Shown piece after piece: positions 9,433 through 17,840 of a stretch of DNA of 64,000 nucleotides. Where the stretch lies: the NCBI RefSeq assembly GCF_041053055.1, contig NZ_CP163443.1, positions 2,666,001-2,730,000 on the forward strand. Reading direction: 5' to 3'. The first letter of the stretch is position 1, and every line of letters begins with the position of its first letter. Position numbers and translations under genes: made by a program. The notes beneath the pieces are model-generated. The model was given only the letters and a program-made list of their open reading frames with translations. It had not been told where the DNA came from and did not search any database. The DNA comes from Streptomyces sp. R41 (GTDB lineage: Bacteria > Actinomycetota > Actinomycetes > Streptomycetales > Streptomycetaceae).

Positions 9433-9656
9433 CGCGCCCTCCCCGCACCCGCGCCGCGCGCCACGTCGCGGTCGGCCTGCCGGGCGCTGTCGGTGCTCCC
9501 GTGCGGTGTGGGCGTCCTGCCGTCGTCGGCGGCCAGGGTGTCGCGGCCGATGTCACGTGCCTCGGCGCCCGCCGGAGTACTGAGCACGGCGCCCAACAGG
9601 CCGACCACGGCCGCCACTTGAAGAGTGTGTCTCGTCCCTCGCAGAAGGCGCCTCAT
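9429..9656 (-). CDS. Small secreted peptide, probable pectate-lyase remnant
   Basis: This is a 75-residue open frame joined by ATGA overlaps to the permease before it and the oxidoreductase after it. It has a clear signal peptide (hydrophobic stretch VAAVVGLLGAVL, then AGA). The mature start ARDIGRDTLAADDG closely matches the mature start of the pectate lyase at 1936-3252 (PRDLARQTLAAGDG). After this point similarity stops and the tail is short, basic and Arg/Ala-rich. The simplest reading is a pectate lyase gene whose catalytic body was deleted while the coupling overlaps were kept. It may alternatively be a functional secreted peptide. Confidence 0.6.
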   Translation of the reverse strand: MRRLLRGTRHTLQVAAVVGLLGAVLSTPAGAEARDIGRDTLAADDGRTPTPHGSTDSARQADRDVARGAGAGRAR

Positions 9657-10558
9657 CCCTTCACCGCCCCCGCGCTGAAGCCGGTGATCAGCCACTTCTG
9701 GATGAACGCGAAGACGATCACGACCGGTACGGCGGCGATGATGCCGCCCGCGGCGAGCGCGCCCAGGTCGACGCTGTCGGAGCTCATCAGGGTGTTGAGG
9801 CCGACGGGGATGGTCTGCTTGCTCTGGTCGCTGAGGAACATCAGGGCGAACAGGAAGTGGTTCCAGGCGTGCACGAAGGCGAAGGAGCCCACGGCGATCA
9901 ACCCCGGCCGCAGCAGCGGGAGTACGACGATCCGGAAGGAGGTGAAGCGGTTGCAGCCGTCGACCCAGGCGGCCTCTTCCAGGGAGTACGGGACGTTCCT
10001 GATGAACCCGCTGATGAGGATCATCGACAGCGGCAGCTGGAAGACCGTCTCGGCGATGATGACGCTGCCCAGCGAGTTGATCATCTGGAGCTTGGCGAAG
10101 ATCTGGAAGAGCGGGACGAGAAGCAGCGCGCCCGGCACGAACTGGGAGCAGAGCAGCGCCAGCATGAAACCGCGCTTCATCCTGAAGTCGAAGCGGGCGA
10201 GGGCGTAGCCGCCGGCGAGGGCGACGACGGTCGTCATCACCAGGGTGGCGACGGCGATGAGCACGCTGTTCTGGAAGTAGGTCCCGAAGCTCCGCTCGGT
10301 CCACACCTTGTCGAAGTGCTCGAAGGTCATGGGCCACGGCACGAGCGAGGTCGATCCTGCCGGGCGCAGCGCGAAGAGCAGGATCCAGTAGAAGGGGATC
10401 AGGGTGAAGAGGAGGTAGATCGAGAGGGGGAGGTAGATCTGCCAGCGGGGGACCTCGTCCCAGGCGCGCCGGTTCTTCCCCCGCGGGCGCTGCCGGGGCT
10501 CGTCGGCCACCGGGGCGGGCGCCTTCGGAGCGCTGATCGTGGCGTCCTCGGTGATCAC
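9653..10558 (-). CDS. CUT1 sugar ABC transporter permease (MalG-like)
   Basis: This 301-residue membrane protein is the second permease of the importer. It has six predicted membrane segments, starting with IYLPLSIYLLFTLIPFYWIL, and the cytoplasmic EAA loop (EEAAWVDGCNRFTSFRIVVL) that docks the ATPase. The GTG start at 10558 overlaps the stop of the other permease as GTGA. The downstream end overlaps the small peptide gene by four bases. The pair presumably works with the binding lipoprotein at 4279-5616 and a shared MsiK-type ATPase encoded elsewhere. Confidence 0.94.
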   Translation of the reverse strand: MITEDATISAPKAPAPVADEPRQRPRGKNRRAWDEVPRWQIYLPLSIYLLFTLIPFYWILLFALRPAGSTSLVPWPMTFEHFDKVWTERSFGTYFQNSVLIAVATLVMTTVVALAGGYALARFDFRMKRGFMLALLCSQFVPGALLLVPLFQIFAKLQMINSLGSVIIAETVFQLPLSMILISGFIRNVPYSLEEAAWVDGCNRFTSFRIVVLPLLRPGLIAVGSFAFVHAWNHFLFALMFLSDQSKQTIPVGLNTLMSSDSVDLGALAAGGIIAAVPVVIVFAFIQKWLITGFSAGAVKG

Positions 10559-11490
10559 TTGTCTCCACCTCCGAACTTGCTCAGTCGCAGGTAGACGATC
10601 GAGCAGAACAGCAGAATCACGAACGCGACCGTGGTCAGGGCCGACGCGTAGCCGAAGTTGTGCGCGTCGACGCTGGTGTTGGCGATGTAGAGCGGGAGGG
10701 TCGTCGTCTCGCCCGCGGGACCACCGCCCGTCAGCGTGTAGAGCAGGTCGACGTTGTTGAACTCCCACACCGCGCGCAGCAGCGTGGACAGGACGATGGC
10801 GTCCTTCAGGTGCGGCAGCGTGATGTGCAGGAACTGCCGGAAGCGGCTGGCGCCGTCGACCTCGGCGGCCTCGTACAGGTCCTTGGAGACGGACTGGAGA
10901 TCGGCGAGGATCAGGATCGCGAAGAAGGGGACACCGCGCCACAGGTCGGCGACCACGGCGGCCGGGAAGACGGTGGAGGTGTCGGACAGCCAGCTGGTGC
11001 CGTACTGCCCGATGCCCGCGTCGGCGAGGTACCGCGTGATCCCCGTCTGGGAGTTGTAGAGCAGCACCCAGATCGCGGAGGTCAGCACACCGGAGACGGC
11101 CCACGGGGAGAAGACCATCGCGCGGCCGACCGCGCGTCCCACGAAGGTCTGGTTGACGATCAGCGCCAGCGCCAGCCCGAACAGCAGCTGCAGTCCGACC
11201 TCGACGAAGACCCACTTGGCGCTGAAGGTCAGCGTGTCCCAGAACTGCGGGTCGTCGGTGAAGGCGTGCACGAAGTTGTCGAAGCCCGCGTAGCCGTTGC
11301 GCCACGGCTTGGTCGGGTTGTAGTTCTGCAGGCTGTAGTAGAAGACGCTGATGACCGGGTAGGCGATGAAGCCCAGCATCAGCAGGCCCGCCGGGGCGAT
11401 CAGCAGATACGGCAGTTTGCGCGGCGTCGCCGAGCCACGGCGCCGCCGGGGTGGCGCGGGCTGTTTCGCCACGGCTGCGGCTTGGGCCAT
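10555..11490 (-). CDS. CUT1 sugar ABC transporter permease (MalF-like)
   Basis: This 311-residue inner-membrane permease is the first gene of the leftward pectin-sugar operon. After a basic N-terminus it has six membrane segments, beginning LLIAPAGLLMLGFIAYPVIS, and an EAA loop (EAAEVDGASRFRQFLHITL). A GGAGAA ribosome site precedes the ATG. The 140-base leader upstream holds two palindromic operator-like sites. Gene order with permeases first and the binding protein last, behind its own control region, is unusual but consistent. Confidence 0.94.
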   Translation of the reverse strand: MAQAAAVAKQPAPPRRRRGSATPRKLPYLLIAPAGLLMLGFIAYPVISVFYYSLQNYNPTKPWRNGYAGFDNFVHAFTDDPQFWDTLTFSAKWVFVEVGLQLLFGLALALIVNQTFVGRAVGRAMVFSPWAVSGVLTSAIWVLLYNSQTGITRYLADAGIGQYGTSWLSDTSTVFPAAVVADLWRGVPFFAILILADLQSVSKDLYEAAEVDGASRFRQFLHITLPHLKDAIVLSTLLRAVWEFNNVDLLYTLTGGGPAGETTTLPLYIANTSVDAHNFGYASALTTVAFVILLFCSIVYLRLSKFGGGDK

Positions 11491-11542
11491 GACTGTTCTC
11501 CGTTCTTACGGGTGCCGTGGAACGCTTGCTGTCAGTCGCACA

Positions 11543-11580
11543 GGAAGCGCTTGCTACATGCACATGGTTGAAGCGCTTCA
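11543..11580. promoter_or_regulatory. Twin LacI-type operator-like palindromes before the permease operon
   Basis: Two related sites lie upstream of the operon. GGAAGCGCTTGC is at 11543-11554 and the perfect 12-base palindrome TGAAGCGCTTCA is at 11569-11580, 26 bases apart centre to centre. A third half-like ACGCTTGC sits at 11522. The left site shares its extended sequence (AAGCGCTTGCTAC) with the site before the binding-protein gene. This arrangement fits repression by a dimeric LacI-family protein acting on both transcription units. The regulator itself is not in the window. Confidence 0.6.
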
Positions 11581-11632
11581 CAGATGCGGTTCGAGATGTC
11601 GGCCAGGAGAGAGCGGTCCTCGCGGGCCCCCC

Positions 11633-13354
11633 TCACCCGGCGTAGGGATCCGGCACCTTGCCCGGCCGGGCCAGAAAAGCGAAGTCGCAGCCGGTGTCCG
11701 CCTGGGTGATCTGCTCGTTGTAGAGCGCCCCGTAACCGCGCTCGTACCGCTCGGGCGGCGGCGTCCACTCCGCCCTCCTGCGCTCCAACTCCTCCTCGTC
11801 CACATTGAGTTGAAGTGACCGCGCCTCGACGTCGAGGGTGATCGTGTCCCCGGTCCGCACCAGCGCGAGCGGCCCGCCGACGTACGACTCGGGCGCCACG
11901 TGCAGCACACACGCGCCGTAACTCGTGCCGCTCATCCGGGCGTCGGAGATCCGCACCATGTCCCGTACTCCCTGCTTCAGCAGGTGGTCGGGGATGGGCA
12001 GCATCCCGTACTCGGGCATGCCGGGCCCGCCCTTGGGCCCGGAGCCCCGCAGCACGAGCACGCTGTCCGCGGTGATCCCGAGGGACGGGTCGTTGATGGT
12101 CCGCTGCATGGTCTTGTAGTCGTCGAAGACCACGGCGGGACCGGTGTGCTTGAGCAGCTGCGGCTCGGCGGCGATGTGCTTGATGACCGCGCCGTCCGGA
12201 CACAGGTTGCCGCGCAGCACGGCGACTCCGCCCTCGGCCGCCACCGGGTTCTGACGGGTACGGATGACCTCGTCGTTGTGGACGAGCGCGCCGTCGAGCT
12301 GCTCCCGCATGCTGTCGTGCGACACCGTGGGCCGGTCCAGGTGCAGCAGATCGGTGATCCGCGACAGGAAACCCGGCAGGCCGCCGGCGAAGTGGAAGTC
12401 CTCCATGAGGTACGTCTGTCCGCCGGGCCGGACGTTGGCGAGCACCGGCACGGTCCGCGCGATCCGGTCGAAGTCGTCGAGCGTGAGCGTGACGCCGGCC
12501 CGCCCGGCCATGGCGATCAGATGGATCACGGCGTTGGTGGAGCCGCCGAGCCCGAGGACGGTCGTCACCGCGTCCTCGAAGGCGTCCGCGGTGAGGATGT
12601 CGGACAACTTCCGGTCCTTTTGGACGAGTTCGACGATCCGGAGCCCCGCCGCCGCGGCCATCCGGTCATGACCGGAGTCGACGGCGGGAATGCTCGACGC
12701 ACCGGGCACGGTGACGCCGAGCGCCTCGGCGGCCGCGGTGAGCGTGGACGCCGTACCCATGGTCATGCAGTGCCCCGGAGAGCGGGCGAGCCCGCTCTCC
12801 AGCTCGGTCATCTCGCAGTCCCCGATGAGACCGGCCCGCTTGTCGTCCCAGTACTTCCACATGTCGGTGCCGGAGCCGAGGACCTCATTGCGCCAATGCC
12901 CCGGGAGCATCGGCCCGGCGGGCACGAAGACGGCCGGCAGATCGACGGACGCGGCGCCCATGAGCAGCGCGGGCGTGGACTTGTCGCACCCGCCCATCAG
13001 CACGGCCCCGTCCACCGGATAGGACCGCAGCAACTCCTCGGTCTCCATCGCGAGCAGGTTGCGGTAGAGCATCGGGGTGGGCTTCTGGAAGGTCTCGCTC
13101 AGCGTGGACACCGGGAATTCGAGCGGGAAGCCCCCGGCCTGCCACACCCCCCGCTTCACGGCCTGCGCACGATCCCGCAGATGCACATGGCACGGATTGA
13201 TGTCGCTCCACGTATTGAGGATCGCGATGACCGGCTTGCCCAGATGCTCCTCGGGCAGATAGCCGAGCTGCCGCGTCCGGGCCCGGTGACTGAAGGAGCG
13301 CAGCCCGTCGGTCCCGTACCACTGGTGGCTTCTCAGCTCCTGCGGGCGCTTCAT
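11633..13354 (-). CDS. IlvD/Edd family sugar-acid dehydratase (L-arabonate dehydratase-like)
   Basis: This 573-residue iron-sulfur dehydratase would convert a sugar acid to a 2-keto-3-deoxy acid. Cysteines placed as in the family ligate the cluster: NPCH (C55), MGGCDKSTP (C123), and GDCEMTE (C180) or SPGHCMTMG (C196). The length fits L-arabonate, D-xylonate or D-galactonate dehydratases rather than the longer true IlvD enzymes. The ATG at 13354 is chosen for its ATGA overlap with the upstream aldolase-superfamily gene. Paired with that gene and a GntR regulator, the likely job is the non-phosphorylating L-arabinose (or related aldonate) route; the exact aldonate is inferred. Confidence 0.87.
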   Translation of the reverse strand: MKRPQELRSHQWYGTDGLRSFSHRARTRQLGYLPEEHLGKPVIAILNTWSDINPCHVHLRDRAQAVKRGVWQAGGFPLEFPVSTLSETFQKPTPMLYRNLLAMETEELLRSYPVDGAVLMGGCDKSTPALLMGAASVDLPAVFVPAGPMLPGHWRNEVLGSGTDMWKYWDDKRAGLIGDCEMTELESGLARSPGHCMTMGTASTLTAAAEALGVTVPGASSIPAVDSGHDRMAAAAGLRIVELVQKDRKLSDILTADAFEDAVTTVLGLGGSTNAVIHLIAMAGRAGVTLTLDDFDRIARTVPVLANVRPGGQTYLMEDFHFAGGLPGFLSRITDLLHLDRPTVSHDSMREQLDGALVHNDEVIRTRQNPVAAEGGVAVLRGNLCPDGAVIKHIAAEPQLLKHTGPAVVFDDYKTMQRTINDPSLGITADSVLVLRGSGPKGGPGMPEYGMLPIPDHLLKQGVRDMVRISDARMSGTSYGACVLHVAPESYVGGPLALVRTGDTITLDVEARSLQLNVDEEELERRRAEWTPPPERYERGYGALYNEQITQADTGCDFAFLARPGKVPDPYAG

Positions 13355-14259
13355 ATGGACCACCCCGCGGCGATGGCGGCGACCTCCGCGCGCTCGGACT
13401 CGGGCAGCGGCTTGCTCGGCGGGCGGACGTCACGGCGGCACAGCCCGAGCGAGGCCAGGGCCTCCTTGACCACGGTCACGTTGTTGGCGGAGCCGTTGGC
13501 CGCGCGCAGCTCCTCGAACCGGCGGATCTGCTCCCACACCTTCATCGCCCCCGGATAGTCCCCGGATCGAAGCGCTTCGATCATGTTCAGCGAAACGGAA
13601 GGGGCGACGTTCACAAGCCCGGAGGTGAACCCGGTGGCACCCGCCGAGAAGTACGAGGGCGCGTACGGCTCGGCGAGCCCGGCCACCCACACGAACCGTT
13701 CGAGCCCGGCGTCCCGCGCGAAGGCGGCGAAGCGCGCGGCGTCCGGAACGGCGTACTTCACCCCGATGACGTTCGGGCATACGTCGGCGAGCTCGGCCAG
13801 CCGCTCCCCCGCGAGCAGCGGATTGCGGATGTACGGAACGACGCCCAGCTCCGGCACGGCCTCGGCGATGGCCCGGTGGTAGTCGACCCAACCGCCCTCC
13901 GACACATACGGATGCACGGGCTGATGGACCATCACCATCTGCGCCCCGAGCTCCCGCGCGTGCCGCGCCGAGGCGACGGCGGTCGGCACGTCGTGCCCGA
14001 CACCGACAAGAATGACCGCCCGGTCCCCGGTCTCCTCGATGGTCAACTCGGTGACAAGCTGCCGCTCTTCAGGAGTGAGGGCATAGAACTCACCGGTATT
14101 GCCGTTCGGCGTAAGGGTTCTCACCCCGCCGTCGAGCAGCCGACGCAACAGGGCCCGATGGGTGCCGCGATCGATCGACCCGTCTCCCGCGAAGGGTGTC
14201 ACGGGGATCGCCACGACCTCGGCGAGCGCCGCCCGCTGGGTCTCGTACGTCGCTGTCAT
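13351..14259 (-). CDS. DHDPS/NAL-superfamily sugar-acid dehydratase or aldolase
   Basis: This 302-residue TIM-barrel lyase has the Schiff-base lysine at residue 168 (GVKYAV), the catalytic tyrosine at 143 (PYIRNP) and the GNTGEF carboxylate-binding loop near residue 53. It is not the lysine-pathway DapA, which is encoded at 49154-50065. Coupling to an IlvD-type dehydratase suggests it acts on the 2-keto-3-deoxy acid that enzyme makes, for example L-2-keto-3-deoxyarabonate dehydratase giving alpha-ketoglutarate semialdehyde. An 18-base perfect palindrome (13565-13582) lies inside the coding sequence. Confidence 0.85.
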   Translation of the reverse strand: MTATYETQRAALAEVVAIPVTPFAGDGSIDRGTHRALLRRLLDGGVRTLTPNGNTGEFYALTPEERQLVTELTIEETGDRAVILVGVGHDVPTAVASARHARELGAQMVMVHQPVHPYVSEGGWVDYHRAIAEAVPELGVVPYIRNPLLAGERLAELADVCPNVIGVKYAVPDAARFAAFARDAGLERFVWVAGLAEPYAPSYFSAGATGFTSGLVNVAPSVSLNMIEALRSGDYPGAMKVWEQIRRFEELRAANGSANNVTVVKEALASLGLCRRDVRPPSKPLPESERAEVAAIAAGWSI

Positions 14260-14912
14260 TCCTGTCCATCCTCTTCCTGGCCCTGGGGGAAGGCCCGTTG
14301 CACGAACGACGCGATATGAGCGTGCAGCGCGTCGGCCGCACCGTCGGCGTCACCGTCGAGCGCGAGCCGCAGGATCTCCCGGTGCTCACCCGCCTCGCGC
14401 TCCCAGGACGGGTCGGCGGCCCAGGCGACCGCGGACACCAGGGCGGCCTGGTCCCGCACTTCGTCGAGCATCCGGCCGAGCAGCGGGTTGCCGCAGGGCA
14501 CGTACAGGGCGCGGTGGAACTCCCGGTTGGCGAGCGAGCGTTCGGCGGTGTCGGTGGCGTCGTCGGCGCGGGTCAGCGCGTCCCGCGCGGCATCGAGCGA
14601 GGCTCCGCGCCGCACGGCCCGCCGCAGCGCCTCCGGTTCGAGCAGCAGCCGCACGTCGTACACCTCGCGCGCCATGTCCGCGTCCACCATGCGCACCGTG
14701 ACGCCCTTGTACTGGTTCATCACGACGAGCCCGGTACCGGCCAGGGTCTTGAGCGCCTCGCGCACGGGCGTCTTCGACACCCCGAACTGCGCCGCGAGTT
14801 CGGTCTCGACCAGAGCCTGTCCCGGGGTCAACTGCCCGGTGAGGATGCGGTGTTTGATCCCCTCCAGCACGAACTGCGTGCGGGACGGGATCGGGGTGGG
14901 CACAGAGGTCAT
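14256..14912 (-). CDS. GntR family regulator, FadR/FCD subfamily
   Basis: This 218-residue repressor has an N-terminal winged helix (recognition part ELAAQFGVSKTPVREALKTL) and a C-terminal all-helical FCD effector domain with metal-ligating residues (NREFHRALY and GEHREIL). The ATG at 14912 (MTSVPTP) is preferred to an upstream in-frame ATG at 14996 because the extra leader is a methionine/proline-rich repeat unlike the family. It is the first gene of the dehydratase operon and overlaps the next gene by four bases, so it likely controls its own operon in response to a sugar acid. Confidence 0.9.
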   Translation of the reverse strand: MTSVPTPIPSRTQFVLEGIKHRILTGQLTPGQALVETELAAQFGVSKTPVREALKTLAGTGLVVMNQYKGVTVRMVDADMAREVYDVRLLLEPEALRRAVRRGASLDAARDALTRADDATDTAERSLANREFHRALYVPCGNPLLGRMLDEVRDQAALVSAVAWAADPSWEREAGEHREILRLALDGDADGAADALHAHIASFVQRAFPQGQEEDGQE

Positions 14913-15043
14913 GCGCGCCTCTCGGATCTCACGTGTCGGATCGCGAGGACCAGATGCAATCGAATCCATGGGATTCATGAGACCCATGGGACCCATGGAT
15001 CCATCGACCGCATCTGATCTCGCATATCGCGTCTCATATATGA

Positions 15044-15056
15044 CGTACGAAGTACG
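15044..15056. promoter_or_regulatory. Candidate GntR operator (CGTAC-N3-GTACG)
   Basis: An inverted repeat CGTAC-GAA-GTACG lies 132 bases upstream of the GntR start codon in an AT-richer patch (ATATATGACG before it). FadR-type regulators bind short GT-N-AC dyads, so this is a plausible autoregulatory site. The assignment is by position and symmetry only. Confidence 0.35.
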
Positions 15057-15139
15057 ACGCGTTGAAGGTAGGAGCGTGACTGTGTTTCGTCAACGCTTCT
15101 GACAAAAGAAGTTGGAGTGACCGGCGGGTGGGCCGGCCC

Positions 15140-15895
15140 TCAAAGAGCCGTGCTGTCGCCCTCACGAGCCGTGGCGGTCCGGCCGCCGAAGACGGCCGCG
15201 GCACGCTCGGTCGCCGACTCCGGCGTGAGCGTCGGCCCTACGTGGGTGACGAGCAACTCCCCCACGCCCGCCCGCTCGGCGACCGCGCCGGCGTCCTCGG
15301 GCGTGAGATGCACCTGGCGTTCGCTTCCGCGATGCCGGTCGATGTCGGCCTCGCAGAGGAAGAGGTCGGCGCCGACGGCGAGTTCGGCGAGCGCGGGGCA
15401 CGGCCCGCTGTCCCCCGAGTACGCGAGAACGCTCCCCTCGCACTCGACCCGCAGCCCGTACGCCTCGGTGTCGTGCACGACGGCGCGCGCATGGAGCCGC
15501 AGCTCACCCAGGCGCGCCTCGTGCCCGTCGTGCAAGGTCCGGAAGTCGAAGACCGCACCCAGAAACCCGGGATCCGACCGCCCGAAGAACCCGGCGAGCC
15601 GCCGCCCGAGCTCGGGCGGCCCATAGACCGGAAGCGGCGCGGAAGGGGTGAGACCGCCGTACGCGAGCCCGTACGCGGCGGCGAGCAGATCAGCACAGTG
15701 ATCCGCATGGAGATGCGAGATCCAGATGGCGTCCAGTCGTGCCGGATCCGTGTGCCTCTGCAATTCGGCGAAGCTCCCGGGCCCGGCGTCGACCCACACC
15801 TCGGCGCCCCCGCCGCGCAGCAGATAGCCGGAACAGGGACGCCCCGGCTGGGGGTGCGGGGAGGCGGTACCGAGGACGGTGAGGCCGAGAGACAT
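15140..15895 (-). CDS. MBL-fold metallo-hydrolase (RNase Z-like)
   Basis: This 251-residue cytoplasmic hydrolase has the HLHADHC zinc motif near residue 61 and later histidines (VVHDTEAYG, THVGPT) that complete a dinuclear zinc site. The overall layout, with VDAGPGSF and YSGDSGPCPAL strands, resembles the ElaC/RNase Z-like branch of the metallo-beta-lactamase superfamily, found widely in actinobacteria as an uncharacterised phosphodiesterase-like hydrolase. It is a single gene, leftward, not overlapping its neighbours. Confidence 0.85.
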   Translation of the reverse strand: MSLGLTVLGTASPHPQPGRPCSGYLLRGGGAEVWVDAGPGSFAELQRHTDPARLDAIWISHLHADHCADLLAAAYGLAYGGLTPSAPLPVYGPPELGRRLAGFFGRSDPGFLGAVFDFRTLHDGHEARLGELRLHARAVVHDTEAYGLRVECEGSVLAYSGDSGPCPALAELAVGADLFLCEADIDRHRGSERQVHLTPEDAGAVAERAGVGELLVTHVGPTLTPESATERAAAVFGGRTATAREGDSTAL

Positions 15896-15935
15896 GCGGG
15901 GAGCGTACGAAATGGCGCGTAGGCGGGCGCCCCCT

Positions 15936-16022
15936 TTTCGTCGTGCGCCTACGCGTGCCCGTCTTACGTCGTACGCCTGCGCGGGGCGTGCTCGTCTTTC
16001 GTCGTACGCCTACGCCTGCTCG
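15936..16022. repeat. Three-copy imperfect tandem repeat between convergent-free genes
   Basis: Three adjacent copies of a 26-33 base unit built on TTTCGTCGTACGCCTACGC fill the gap between the MBL hydrolase and the TIGR03086 gene. Copy borders are about 15936-15963, 15964-15996 and 15997-16022. The middle copy has a 5-base insertion. It lies upstream of the MBL start and immediately after the TIGR03086 stop. Confidence 0.6.
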
Positions 16023-16625
16023 CTATGGCTTCCAGCCCGGGTCGCGCCCGCTGAGTCCGATCGCCCGGTCCAGCAGCGGCGCGTCGTCCGGCACCGGCAC
16101 GACCGGGCCGAAGATGCCGCCGCCCCGGCTCGGATCCTCGGCCGCGGCGGCGAGGAATTCGTACGACGCCCGCAGGGCGGCGGCGTCGGGCTCGTACGTC
16201 TGGCCGGTGGCCCGGGCGAGATCCCACCCGTGCACCAGCAGCTCGTCGGCTGCGACGGCAGCCGCCACCGGCCCCGGCAGGGTCACGCCGCCCGCCCGGG
16301 TCACACCGGTCCAGGCGGCCGGGTCGCGCCAGGCCTCGGCGAGCTCGTCGAGCGCCTTGGGCAGGGCCTCGCGCCAGCCGGGCTCGATGTCGGGCGCGAC
16401 GTCGCTCGGGCTGGTGTCCGTCGTGGAGCCCAGGTCCTTGCGCCCGGCATCACGGAAGGCGATGGCCAGCCCGGCCAGATGCCCCAGCATGTTGTGCACC
16501 GCGTAGCCCGGGCAGGGGGTCACGCCGTCGAGCTGCTCCTGTGTCACGCCCTCCGCGAGGCGCGCCACGATCAGGGCCTGCGGGCCCAGGTCCAGTGTTG
16601 TCGGTGTCATACCGCCATCGCCCAT
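16023..16625 (-). CDS. TIGR03086 family metal-binding protein (DinB-like)
   Basis: This 200-residue protein belongs to the mycothiol-dependent maleylpyruvate isomerase-like branch of the DinB fold. The conserved metal-ligand histidines appear in NMLGHLAGL (near residue 48) and ELLVHGWDLARATG (near residue 130), and the CPGYAVHNML lead-in is typical. An AGGAG site seven bases ahead supports the ATG at 16625; a second methionine five codons in is possible. Family members may be mycothiol-dependent enzymes; the substrate is unknown. Confidence 0.85.
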   Translation of the reverse strand: MGDGGMTPTTLDLGPQALIVARLAEGVTQEQLDGVTPCPGYAVHNMLGHLAGLAIAFRDAGRKDLGSTTDTSPSDVAPDIEPGWREALPKALDELAEAWRDPAAWTGVTRAGGVTLPGPVAAAVAADELLVHGWDLARATGQTYEPDAAALRASYEFLAAAAEDPSRGGGIFGPVVPVPDDAPLLDRAIGLSGRDPGWKP

Positions 16626-16808
16626 GGTCGGACTCCTCTCGTCACGGGGTCGTCAGGAGGTAGACCGTCGGCCGTACGGAAACTCATCGCTCCCGCTGCC
16701 GAGATCATGCTCAGGCCTCTGTTCACGCGTTCGAGCCGCCGTGATGCTCAAGCGTGGGACCACGAAAAGCGTGATGCTCATGCAGGGGCCACAAAAGGGA
16801 GTCACGCC

Positions 16809-17777
16809 ATGAAGGCGATCGTTCAGGATGCCTACGGATCCGCAGACCTCCTGGAACTGCGCGACATCGACCGTCCCGTACCCCGCGACGACGAAGTGCT
16901 CGTCCAGGTCCACGCCGCCGGTGTCGACCCGAGCGTGTGGCACCTCATGACGGGCCGGCCCTATGTGGCCCGTCTCGCCCTCGGGCTCCGCAAGCCGAAG
17001 AACCCGGTCCGGGGCTGGGACGGCGCCGGACGCGTCGAGGCGGTCGGGGCGAAGGTGACCGGCTTCAAGCCGGGCGACGAGGTCTTCGGCAACTGCGAGG
17101 GCTCGTTCGCCGAGTACGCGCGCGCCAAGGCCGACCGGCTGGCGCCCAAGCCCGCCAACTTCACGTTCGAGCAGGCCGCCGCCCTCCCCGTCTCGGGCAT
17201 GACCGCCCTCCAGGCCCTGAGCGGCAAGGCGCGCCCGCAGCCGGGTCAGCGGGTCCTCGTCATCGGCGCCTCCGGCGGCGTGGGGACCTTCGCCGTCCAG
17301 CTCGCCACGATGTACGGCGCCGAGGTCACCGGCGTGTGCGGTCCCGCGAGTGCGGACCTCGTCCGCTCGCTGGGCGCCGCCCACGTCATCGACTACACCC
17401 GCGAGGACATCACCGACGGCCCGCACCGCTACGACGTCATCGTCGACAACGCGGGCCTTCGCCCACTGCCCGTCCTCCGCCGCGCCCTCGCCCCACGCGG
17501 CACCCTGGTCATCGTCGGCGGCGAGGGCGGGACCGGCTTCTTCGGCGGTCTGAGCCGCGGTCTCCGGGCCGTCCTGCTGTCCCCCTTCATCGGGCAGAAC
17601 CTCCGCAACCTCATCTCGGTCCCCCGCCGCGATGACCTCCTGACCCTCAAGGAACTCGCCGAGAAGGGCAGCATCACGCCGCCCATCGACCGCACCTACC
17701 CCCTCTCCGAGGCCGCCGAGGCCGTCCGCCACCTGGAGAAGGGCCACCCCCGGGGCAAGCTCGTCATCACCATCTGA
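16809..17777 (+). CDS. NAD(P)-dependent MDR oxidoreductase (quinone reductase/zeta-crystallin-like)
   Basis: This 322-residue zinc-free medium-chain dehydrogenase has the GroES-like N-terminal domain (MKAIVQDAYGS, RGWDGAGRVEAVG), the FAEYARAK segment and a Rossmann nucleotide site (VIGASGGVGTFAVQLA near residue 155). Zinc-binding cysteines are absent, as in quinone oxidoreductases. A GGGAG site precedes the ATG at 16809; the much longer in-frame frame upstream has no homology-like content. It is divergent from the TIGR03086 gene and probably monocistronic. Confidence 0.92.
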   Translation: MKAIVQDAYGSADLLELRDIDRPVPRDDEVLVQVHAAGVDPSVWHLMTGRPYVARLALGLRKPKNPVRGWDGAGRVEAVGAKVTGFKPGDEVFGNCEGSFAEYARAKADRLAPKPANFTFEQAAALPVSGMTALQALSGKARPQPGQRVLVIGASGGVGTFAVQLATMYGAEVTGVCGPASADLVRSLGAAHVIDYTREDITDGPHRYDVIVDNAGLRPLPVLRRALAPRGTLVIVGGEGGTGFFGGLSRGLRAVLLSPFIGQNLRNLISVPRRDDLLTLKELAEKGSITPPIDRTYPLSEAAEAVRHLEKGHPRGKLVITI

Positions 17778-17840
17778 CGGCGCTGCCCAGGGCACCTTCC
17801 CGATCCCGGGGCCACCGCCTTAGCTCCACGATGACGATCC

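Noticed and set aside
14913..14996. N-terminal extension of the GntR regulator (Met/Pro-rich)
   Set aside because: The stretch is a short ATGGG-type repeat, unlike the family N-terminus; no ribosome site supports it.
15879..17777. A 632-residue frame ending in the MDR dehydrogenase
   Set aside because: Its first half is antisense to the TIGR03086 gene and has no homology-like content; the dehydrogenase starts at 16809 with a ribosome site.
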